A DNA stretch of 5,060 nucleotides from Candidatus Shapirobacteria bacterium UBA2283 (GTDB taxonomy: Bacteria; Patescibacteriota; Microgenomatia; UBA12405): the NCBI GenBank assembly GCA_002345725.1, contig DDWP01000026.1, positions 1-5,060 on the forward strand, written 5' to 3'. Both the position numbers and the translations under genes were made by a program. Positions within the stretch are counted from its first letter, which is position 1. Every line of letters starts with the position of its first letter. A model generated the notes under the pieces. That model did no database searches. It had not been told where the DNA came from and saw nothing but the letters and a program-made list of their open reading frames with translations. This document shows, piece by piece, positions 1 to 5,037 of this stretch.

Positions 1-54
1 AAACTGAAAGAAAAGCACGGAGTAACTTGTATAAATGTTAGTATTTATATGTAT

Positions 55-531
55 ATGAAAAAAATTATTATCCCAATCATTCTAGTTTTAATCACTTTTG
101 TCGCCTATTATTTTTATACCCAAACAAAAGAGGAGACAATCGTCTCGGAGTCAATTATCTCCAAAACATCTCCCGATAGACCAGCAGAAATTAGTGGAAT
201 TATTACTTCAATTTTAGGTAATGAGATTAAGATTGCCAAAGAGATAAATAGAGTTATTCTAAGTGAAGCAGAACAGGCCGCCAAAAAAGTGAAGATGCAA
301 TCACTTTCGCCCGAGGAGAAGGCAGCTGTGCGGGAGTCTGAAAAAGAGAACTTAGAAACTGAAGAGATTTCATTAATTATTCCAGTAGGCACTCCCTTGG
401 TAAAAGGATCTGGGGAAGCCAACGGAGAGATGATTAGTGCAGATATTGCCGATTTATCAAAAGGTACTTATGTTTCAATTTGGACCGATGGATCAGAAAA
501 TATCGAATATATCAAAATAAAGGGTATTTAG
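55..531 (+). CDS. Membrane-anchored protein of unknown function, first gene of the exporter operon
   Basis: I do not recognise a named family. The product has one N-terminal hydrophobic segment of about 19 residues right after MKK, with no lipobox cysteine, so it should be anchored in the membrane with about 135 residues outside. The outer part reads as short beta strands (around AEISGIITSI, then EIKIAK), a charged helical stretch rich in Glu, Lys and Ala, and more strands ending in a KGTYVSIWTDG turn. This loosely recalls small OB-like barrels of the DUF5666 kind with a helix inserted; that is an inference from pattern only. Start: ATG 55 gives the usual MKK anchor. ATG 49 (MYMKK) is possible, and the frame has no stop back to base 1, so a longer N-terminus cannot be excluded. 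No Shine-Dalgarno site precedes either ATG closely. The TAG stop touches the ATG of the adaptor gene, so it is probably co-translated with the exporter and may act as its accessory or substrate-contact protein. Reality of the gene is fairly sure; function is unknown. Confidence 0.8.
   Translation: MKKIIIPIILVLITFVAYYFYTQTKEETIVSESIISKTSPDRPAEISGIITSILGNEIKIAKEINRVILSEAEQAAKKVKMQSLSPEEKAAVRESEKENLETEEISLIIPVGTPLVKGSGEANGEMISADIADLSKGTYVSIWTDGSENIEYIKIKGI
520..524 (+). promoter_or_regulatory. Ribosome binding site of the adaptor gene
   Basis: AAGGG lies 7 nt before ATG 532, inside the last codons of the preceding gene. It is the only well-placed Shine-Dalgarno-like site seen ahead of any gene in this window, and it supports ATG 532 as the start. 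Confidence 0.5.
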
Positions 532-1560
532 ATGAAAAAAATATTAAAAAATAAAAAAATTATTATTGGAGGTATCTTTCTTTTTTTATTACTCATATTT
601 TGGTGGTTTAAAAGCGTACCAGCTAGATCAACCGATTCTCCACAAAATACAGCCAAGGTAGTCAAGACAGATTTGCAAATTGCTTTTTCTGTCGACGGAA
701 AATTAACCATCGATAGTTATCAGTCTAATTTTTTAACCAGCGGTAAAGTCGCTCAAGTGTTAGTCAAAGAAGGGGACCCGGTATATAAAGGCCAGGCAAT
801 TGCTCGTTTAGATTTGCAGGAGTTAAGTATTAACCTGCGACAAGCCGAAAATACACTTCGTGATAAACAGGCCATTGCTGAAAAAATTGAAGATGAGGTT
901 AAAGACAATGACACTGATGAGACCTTTGCTCAAAGAGCTTTAAGAACTACCGCTCAGGCAGCCAGAGATTCCGCCTATGACGAAGTATTATCTGCTAGAA
1001 GAGCTTTTCAGGATGCCACTATAGTCTCTCCAGTTGACGGGATAGTCGCCCAGATCGGTTTTAAAGAAGGGCAAAGTATTAGTACTCAAAACCAAGACTC
1101 GTCAGTCATTTTTATCAAACCAGATTCAATCTCTTTTGTTGCTTATGCCGAGGAGGATGATGTCCTAAAAATCAGCGATGAACAAAGTGTTAAGGTAACT
1201 TTGGACGCCTACAATAAAGAACAATTCCCTTCAAAACTTATTTACCTCTCACCTCTGTCTGTTATTGATAATAATGGTCTTTCTTCTTATAAAATAATAG
1301 CCAGTATTGAAAATCCAGACAGTTTCCGTCTGCTGGATGGTATGGAAGGCTCTATTTATTTCGTCACCAAGGAAGTTAAGGACATCGTTGCAGTAGCTAA
1401 TAAAGCTGTTTATCGGGAAGAAAACCAGTCTTATGTTGATGTTAGAGAATCTAATGGTGATTTCAAGAAGACATTAGTAAAGACAGGCTTTACAGACGGA
1501 AAGAGTGTTGAAGTTATTAGCGGACTATCAGTGGGGCAAGAAGTTCTTATCCGTAACTAA
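532..1560 (+). CDS. HlyD/MacA-like periplasmic adaptor (membrane fusion protein) of an ABC exporter
   Basis: This 342-residue adaptor probably links the ABC permease encoded downstream to the cell exterior. Residues 10-27 form a membrane anchor. Residues 50-94 and 161-195 look like the two halves of the lipoyl/barrel-sandwich domain: the first has GKVAQVLVKEGDPVYKGQ and the second has SPVDGIVAQIGFKEGQ, the paired motifs typical of HlyD, AcrA and MacA. Between them (about 95-160) is a helical hairpin, short compared with adaptors that must reach a TolC channel. Residues 196-280 fit the beta-barrel domain and 281-342 the membrane-proximal domain, ending in the common GLSVGQEVLI motif. The length is near that of E. 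coli MacA (about 370). The start has an AAGGG site and abuts the previous stop; the next gene begins 1 nt after the TAA. YknX of Bacillus is a comparable single-membrane homologue type. The assignment to the adaptor family is firm, but the exported substrate cannot be told from sequence. Confidence 0.93.
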   Translation: MKKILKNKKIIIGGIFLFLLLIFWWFKSVPARSTDSPQNTAKVVKTDLQIAFSVDGKLTIDSYQSNFLTSGKVAQVLVKEGDPVYKGQAIARLDLQELSINLRQAENTLRDKQAIAEKIEDEVKDNDTDETFAQRALRTTAQAARDSAYDEVLSARRAFQDATIVSPVDGIVAQIGFKEGQSISTQNQDSSVIFIKPDSISFVAYAEEDDVLKISDEQSVKVTLDAYNKEQFPSKLIYLSPLSVIDNNGLSSYKIIASIENPDSFRLLDGMEGSIYFVTKEVKDIVAVANKAVYREENQSYVDVRESNGDFKKTLVKTGFTDGKSVEVISGLSVGQEVLIRN

Positions 1561-1561
1561 G

Positions 1562-2242
1562 ATGAACAATCAAATTATTTCTCTGGAAGACATCAAAAAG
1601 AGTTACTTTATCAAAGATACTGAATTTTCCGTCCTTAAGGGGATAGATTTTGATATCAAGAAGGGTGAATTCGTGGCCTTAATGGGTCCCTCAGGTTCGG
1701 GTAAATCGACACTTTTAAATATTATTGGGGCACTCGATAAACCAAGCAGCGGTAAATATCATATTCAAGACAGACTAGTTTCTGATTTATCTTCTGATCA
1801 ATTGGCTGATATTCGCAATAAATACATCGGTTTTATTTTTCAAAATTTTAATTTAATCCCCACCCTTTCATCGTTAGAAAATGTAGCCTTACCAAGTTTC
1901 TACACCGAACAAGAAAATTATGATCGAGCCAAAGAACTGCTTAGTATGGTCGGATTGCAGGATAAATTTAACAACAAACCCAACGAACTTTCCGGTGGCC
2001 AGCGTCAACGAGTGGCTATCGCTAGATCTCTTATTAATAATCCGGAATTCATTTTAGCTGATGAACCAACTGGAAATTTAGATTCTATTACCGGTAAAGA
2101 AATCATGGATCTAATTCTGTCTTTAAATAAAAAATATGGCAAAACCATACTTATGGTTACCCATGACCCCCACTTAGCCCAATTAACTCACCGTGTCATT
2201 TACTTAAAGGACGGTCGAATTACTAAAGAAAAATCCGTATGA
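1562..2242 (+). CDS. ABC transporter ATP-binding protein, MacB/LolD/YknY type
   Basis: This is a stand-alone nucleotide-binding subunit of 226 residues, the usual size for LolD- and YknY-like ATPases. All catalytic motifs are intact: an aromatic near Y15 for the A-loop, Walker A GPSGSGKS at 42-49, Q-loop Q94 in FQNFNLIP, signature LSGGQ at 143-147, Walker B FILADE ending at E168, D-loop NLDS at 172-175 and switch H201. The LADEPTGNLDS stretch is characteristic of the MacB/LolD/FtsE branch, whose members power mechanotransmission across the membrane rather than carry substrate through a channel. An in-frame ATG at 1505 would add 19 residues overlapping the adaptor gene; ATG 1562 is preferred because MNNQIISLEDIKKSY matches the normal N-terminus of the family and sits 1 nt after the adaptor's stop. 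No clear Shine-Dalgarno site is seen, so translation is probably coupled. The TGA stop overlaps the permease start (ATGA). Confidence 0.96.
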   Translation: MNNQIISLEDIKKSYFIKDTEFSVLKGIDFDIKKGEFVALMGPSGSGKSTLLNIIGALDKPSSGKYHIQDRLVSDLSSDQLADIRNKYIGFIFQNFNLIPTLSSLENVALPSFYTEQENYDRAKELLSMVGLQDKFNNKPNELSGGQRQRVAIARSLINNPEFILADEPTGNLDSITGKEIMDLILSLNKKYGKTILMVTHDPHLAQLTHRVIYLKDGRITKEKSV

Positions 2243-3444
2243 GCTCTTATAAATTTTTATTAAAATTATTTAGATTATCTTGGAATTCACTTCGAGCTAA
2301 CATTTTTCGGTCATTTTTGACCACACTCGGTATTATGATTGGCACCACCACTATTATTATGGTAGTAGCTTTGGGGGAAGGTGCCAAAAAAGATATCGAA
2401 GCCCAATACTCCAACATGTCAGTCACCACCATCCTTATTAACGCCCCTTCAACTGCCGGAGAACCGTCAAAACTTTCTGTCGACGATATTCCATTAGTTA
2501 AAACAATTAGCACTGTTGCCGATGCTGTTCCTATGCTAACCGGCAAGGTAAATATTTCTAATAGTGATAATGTTACCAATTTTTCGGTTGTTGGCACTTA
2601 CTTTGACTTTGCAAAAGTGGCTAATTTAGATCTTGTTAGTGGACAGTTTTTTACTCAGGATGACGAAGACAACCACAACAAAGTAGCTATTCTTGGGGCA
2701 ACTGTAGCCGAAGAATTATTTGGGACGAGAGATCCAAAAGTAATCGGTGAAAGTGTTGTTTTGGGGAAAAGAGAATTCGAAATTATTGGAATTGCTGCCT
2801 ATAAAGGTGGTGCTTTTGGTCCGATTACTATCGACGAAAGTGTCTTTACACCCTATTCTTCGGCTTATCGTTATGTCTTGGGAAAAACCGGAAAATTTTC
2901 CTTCAATGTAAACGCTACTAACGTGGATGTTCTAGACCAAACCATGGATTCACTGACCAGTATTTTAAGAGAATCCCACAATTTGGGACCAGAAAATGCT
3001 GATGATTTTCGTCTCAAAGACATGGGGACTACGGTGGCCTCGGCTCAAAGTTCTTCCCAGACCATGGCTTTACTACTTGGTAGCGTAGGGTTTATTGTTT
3101 TGTTAGTTGGAGGAATTGGGATTATGAATATTATGTATGTGACTGTTTCAGAGAGAACTAAAGAAATTGGAATTCGAAAAGCTATAGGGGCTAAAGATGT
3201 TCACATATTAACCCAATTTTTATTTGAAGCCTTTATTTTAACTCTAGTAGGATTTGTGGTTGGGGCAGTTACTTCAATCGCCATATATTATCTCCTGTTA
3301 TCCATGGGATTAAAAATAATTTTTGTTTGGTGGAGCGTCCTCCTATCCTTTGCTATTACGTTTGCAACTGGCATGTTCTTTGGTTATTCCCCCGCTAAAA
3401 AAGCAGCTTCTCTTGATCCAATTGATGCTCTTAGATACGAATAA
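2239..3444 (+). CDS. ABC transporter permease, MacB/FtsX type
   Basis: This 401-residue permease matches the split (ATPase-free) MacB/YknZ size and layout. TM1 is at about 25-46 and carries the family's FLTTLGIMIG motif followed by ALGEG. An extracytoplasmic domain of about 230 residues (47-276) corresponds to the MacB periplasmic core, including strands such as EFEIIGIA. Three more membrane segments lie at about 277-301, 328-354 and 358-382. The FtsX signature is clear: GGIGIMNIMYVTVSERTKEIGIRKAIGA at about 291-318 (coupling region), and the C-terminus DPIDALRYE is the usual end of MacB-like permeases. It overlaps the ATPase gene by 4 nt, a strong sign of co-translation and complex formation. 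A homodimer of this protein with two ATPase subunits and an adaptor ring is expected from the family. Candidate roles known for relatives include export of peptides, lipoproteins or glycolipids and resistance to antimicrobial peptides; nothing here picks one. Confidence 0.95.
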   Translation: MSSYKFLLKLFRLSWNSLRANIFRSFLTTLGIMIGTTTIIMVVALGEGAKKDIEAQYSNMSVTTILINAPSTAGEPSKLSVDDIPLVKTISTVADAVPMLTGKVNISNSDNVTNFSVVGTYFDFAKVANLDLVSGQFFTQDDEDNHNKVAILGATVAEELFGTRDPKVIGESVVLGKREFEIIGIAAYKGGAFGPITIDESVFTPYSSAYRYVLGKTGKFSFNVNATNVDVLDQTMDSLTSILRESHNLGPENADDFRLKDMGTTVASAQSSSQTMALLLGSVGFIVLLVGGIGIMNIMYVTVSERTKEIGIRKAIGAKDVHILTQFLFEAFILTLVGFVVGAVTSIAIYYLLLSMGLKIIFVWWSVLLSFAITFATGMFFGYSPAKKAASLDPIDALRYE

Positions 3445-3459
3445 ATCAACTTCTAGATT

Positions 3460-3492
3460 TGGTAACCATACATACCAGAAAATATCTTTTTT
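3460..3492 (+). terminator. Weak terminator-like stretch after the exporter operon
   Basis: A 5-bp stem (TGGTA 3460-3464 with TACCA 3473-3477, 8-nt loop) is followed by AAAATATC and a run of six T at 3487-3492. The stem is short and AT-rich and the T-run is displaced by about 9 nt, so this is only a plausible end of the upstream transcript. Confidence 0.25.
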
Positions 3493-3499
3493 CACAAAG

Positions 3500-3521
3500 T
3501 GATACTATTAACATAGTTAAT
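3500..3521 (+). promoter_or_regulatory. Candidate extended -10 promoter with overlapping palindrome
   Basis: TGATACTAT at 3500-3508 fits an extended -10 element (TG-N-TACTAT, 4 of 6 to TATAAT). A TTCACA at 3491-3496 resembles a -35 but is too close to pair with this -10. Overlapping it, ATTAAC-ATA-GTTAAT (3507-3521) is a perfect 6-bp inverted repeat that would cover the transcription start, as an operator might. The roughly 90-nt gap and gene change make a promoter here reasonable, but the motif match is modest in AT-rich DNA. Confidence 0.35.
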
Positions 3522-3534
3522 GATTAATCTTGCC

Positions 3535-4221
3535 ATGAAAAATTATCTCATCCTGCCCGTTCTCTTCTTGTTAGCCACCACTCCAGCTTTAGCCAAAGGC
3601 CCAAGTGAAGCCCAACAAGGGCAACAGATAAATACCACCAGTGGTAGTCAAAACACCGTTACTAATACATCACCTACCAAAAAACCTATTGTTTCACCTA
3701 CTGGTAATCAGGTCAAAAACACCAATGTAGTTCAAACACAAAACCAGGGCGAAACTACTCAACTAAGTGTTAAGACTCAAGAGTCTGAGCAGTTAAATCA
3801 AGCTGTTGATGATAGTCTGACCAAGGTCTCCGATAAAGTTCTTGAGCTAATCGATACTGTTGGTGCTAAAGGTGGCATTGGTCAACAAGTAAAAGAAGTT
3901 GCCCAAGAACAGGTAAAGACACAGCAAGAGATAAAGTCTGCCTTTACTCAGCTAAATTCTCAAGGAGCAGCCACCAAGTTCTTTTTTGGTTCTGATAAAA
4001 AAGTTGTCAAATCAATGGAACAGAAAATAGACCAAAATCGCTTAATGATCCAAGATCTTGAAGAATTAAAGTTACAGACAAAAAATACCTCCGACATTCA
4101 ACAGCTCCAAGAAACTATTGACCTAATGATCTATCAAAACACTTCTTTACAAAGCAAAGTTGATAAAGAAAATAAGTCAAATGGAATCTTTAGCTGGTTA
4201 ACTAACCTCTTTAGTAGATAA
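3535..4221 (+). CDS. Secreted coiled-coil protein of unknown function
   Basis: The product (228 residues from ATG 3535) starts with a classical signal peptide: MKN, a hydrophobic core, and a signal peptidase I site after ATTPALA at about residue 20. Residues 21-95 are a low-complexity linker rich in Gln, Thr, Asn and Ser with few hydrophobics, likely unstructured. Residues about 85-140 are helical (VSDKVLELIDTVGAKGG, then GQQVKEVAQEQ). A FFFGSDKK motif at 149-156 marks a break, and residues 157-212 form a strong coiled-coil candidate (KIDQNRLMIQDLEELKLQ and QLQETIDLMIYQNTSLQ). The last dozen residues, GIFSWLTNLFSR, are a short hydrophobic/aromatic tail. There is no Cys and no sortase motif. 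An upstream ATG at 3520 would add five residues (MINLA) before the signal peptide; I prefer 3535 because it gives a normal n-region, although neither start has a Shine-Dalgarno site. I have an impression that similar proteins with this tail occur in other Patescibacteria, but cannot confirm it. It is probably an envelope or cell-surface protein. Confidence 0.82.
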   Translation: MKNYLILPVLFLLATTPALAKGPSEAQQGQQINTTSGSQNTVTNTSPTKKPIVSPTGNQVKNTNVVQTQNQGETTQLSVKTQESEQLNQAVDDSLTKVSDKVLELIDTVGAKGGIGQQVKEVAQEQVKTQQEIKSAFTQLNSQGAATKFFFGSDKKVVKSMEQKIDQNRLMIQDLEELKLQTKNTSDIQQLQETIDLMIYQNTSLQSKVDKENKSNGIFSWLTNLFSR

Positions 4222-4243
4222 GTATTTTTCTTGCATTCCAGAC

Positions 4244-4822
4244 ATGACCGAAATTGAAATTAGAGGCAAATTATCACAAGGTGAGTTTGAGACTTTGTTT
4301 AAATTGTTAACTAGCAAAGGGGAGTTGACCGACCATTATCATCGTCTCTCTATCGACATTTCTCCCGGCTTTGATCCGACCACCAAGACCTGGCACAACA
4401 CCACCGGCCTCGATATTCGTCTCAAAAAAAGTGACGACAAAGAGAAAATCTCTATTAAGACTGGTAGTTTCACTGATCTAGAGAGAAAAGAAGTTGAGGT
4501 CAAGATTCAGCCAGGCCAATTTCTTAATGCTCTCGATCTTTTAGAAACTATGGGTTACCTTTCAGGTATGATTTACCTCTGGCAAAGTTGGGAATTTGAC
4601 TACCTTGGTACTGAGGTCAAATTATCAAAATATACCGACGATTATTTTACTTTTGAAGTCGAAGGTAAAGATAATTCAGATGTCCAGTCTATCGCCCAAG
4701 ATCTCCATTTAACTTCATATACTCAAGAGCAATATCATCGGGCTATCGATTGGGAAAACCAGCACATTCACCAATTATATTCTCGAGAACTAGCCGAGAA
4801 ATTATTGAAAAGTAATTTTTAG
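4244..4822 (+). CDS. CYTH-domain protein (triphosphate tunnel metalloenzyme-like)
   Basis: The 192-residue product has the alternating charged strands of the CYTH fold, whose members bind triphosphates with metal inside a beta tunnel (class IV adenylyl cyclases, thiamine triphosphatase, inorganic triphosphatases). The N-terminus TEIEIRGKL corresponds to the hallmark ExExK, with Arg at position 7 in place of Lys. Further strands with inward-looking charges are GLDIRLKK (55-62), ISIKTG (69-74), RKEVEVKI (81-88), EFDYLGTEVKLSKY (117-130) and FTFEVEGKD (135-143); the last two match the usual Asp...lG-x-fvEiE block of the second half. Size is typical. It has no signal peptide and should be cytoplasmic. 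The gene starts 22 nt after the secreted coiled-coil gene and probably shares its transcript; no Shine-Dalgarno site is visible. Family membership is likely; whether it hydrolyses tripolyphosphate or a nucleotide, or makes cAMP, cannot be told. Confidence 0.78.
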   Translation: MTEIEIRGKLSQGEFETLFKLLTSKGELTDHYHRLSIDISPGFDPTTKTWHNTTGLDIRLKKSDDKEKISIKTGSFTDLERKEVEVKIQPGQFLNALDLLETMGYLSGMIYLWQSWEFDYLGTEVKLSKYTDDYFTFEVEGKDNSDVQSIAQDLHLTSYTQEQYHRAIDWENQHIHQLYSRELAEKLLKSNF

Positions 4823-4830
4823 TTAGTCTA

Positions 4831-4872
4831 GCGGATTTATCCGCCGTAGCGAGTTTGAGCGAGCGTAGGCGG
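4831..4872. repeat. GC-rich inverted-repeat element at the convergent junction, overlapping the tRNA-Ser 3' end
   Basis: This 42-bp stretch is 62% GC (26/42) in an otherwise AT-rich window. It contains a 5-bp hairpin GCGGA-TTTA-TCCGC (4831-4844). TCCGCC (4840-4845) can instead pair with GGCGGA (4868-4873), which includes the tRNA discriminator and the end of the acceptor stem. Between them is a GCGAG/GAGCGAG-rich segment. Similar GC-rich blocks seem familiar from Patescibacteria intergenic regions, but that is memory and not checked. It lies 8 nt after the CYTH gene stop and before the oppositely oriented tRNA, so it may end transcription from either side, though neither strand has a T-run directly after the stem. 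Confidence 0.55.
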
Positions 4873-4953
4873 AGGGTAAAGGATTTGAACCTTTGCGGGC
4901 TTTCACCCACACGCTTTCGAGGCGTGCGCCATAAACCACTCGGCCAACCCTCC
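4870..4953 (-). tRNA. tRNA-Ser (anticodon CGA)
   Basis: A complete 84-nt cloverleaf is read on the - strand. The acceptor stem is GGAGGGT (4953-4947) with ACCCTCC (4877-4871), and the discriminator is G (4870), as expected for serine. The D-arm GCC...GGC is present. The anticodon stem CACGC/GCGTG closes a seven-base loop CTCGAAA, giving anticodon CGA at 4919-4917, which reads UCG. A long variable arm (GGGT-GAAA-GCCC, with one T-G wobble) confirms the class II tRNA-Ser type. The T-arm is AAAGG-TTCAAAT-CCTTT. CCA is not encoded: the bases after the discriminator are CCT, so a CCA-adding enzyme is needed. The gene is convergent with the CYTH gene and lies 83 nt downstream of another tRNA on the same strand, perhaps in one transcript. 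Confidence 0.97.
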
Positions 4954-4965
4954 TTATAAAGTCGT

Positions 4966-5000
4966 GGAACGTAAAATTTTATTCATAAAATTAACGTTCC
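4966..5000. repeat. Hairpin 1 of a tandem pair in the tRNA spacer
   Basis: GGAACGT (4966-4972) pairs perfectly with ACGTTCC (4994-5000). After a small internal loop (AA versus A), AATTTTA (4975-4981) pairs with TAAAATT (4986-4992) around a TTCA loop. That gives 7 + 7 bp, too regular for chance in a 35-nt stretch. No T-run follows on either strand, so it does not look like an ordinary intrinsic terminator. On the - strand it would lie in the leader just ahead of tRNA-Ser. Confidence 0.75.
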
Positions 5001-5001
5001 A

Positions 5002-5037
5002 ACAACGTTTAAATTGCAGGGCAATTTATTACGTTGT
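5002..5037. repeat. Hairpin 2 of a tandem pair in the tRNA spacer
   Basis: ACAACGT (5002-5008) pairs with ACGTTGT (5031-5037). After a small internal loop, TAAATTGC (5010-5017) pairs with GCAATTTA (5021-5028) around an AGG loop, giving 7 + 8 bp. It has the same build as hairpin 1, one base away. On the - strand its first base is the discriminator position of the upstream tRNA, so the hairpin sits directly at that tRNA's 3' end. Confidence 0.75.

Noticed and set aside
1..41. Tail of an upstream gene ending at TAG 39-41
   Set aside because: One frame is open from base 1 to this stop, but 12 codons without any motif cannot be told from chance.
114..422. Open frame of 102 codons on the - strand
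   Set aside because: It lies wholly inside the first + strand gene, has no recognisable domain or ribosome site, and reads as a shadow of that gene.
528..710. Open frame of 60 codons on the - strand
   Set aside because: It is antisense to the start of the adaptor gene; its hydrophobic end only mirrors the adaptor's membrane anchor.
1505..1561. Upstream start that would lengthen the ABC ATPase by 19 residues
   Set aside because: It overlaps the conserved end of the adaptor, adds residues unlike the family N-terminus, and ATG 1562 fits both the operon spacing and the usual protein start.
2247..2597. Open frame of 116 codons on the - strand
   Set aside because: It is antisense to the permease gene, whose family match over this region is clear.
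2239..3444. UGA recoding as in Gracilibacteria/SR1
   Set aside because: TGA at 2240-2242 ends the ATPase at its normal family length, and tryptophan and glycine codons look standard throughout.
4966..5037. CRISPR-like array or intrinsic terminators in the tRNA spacer
   Set aside because: There are only two units with no separate spacers, so no CRISPR array; neither hairpin is followed by a T-run on either strand, so they do not fit standard terminators.
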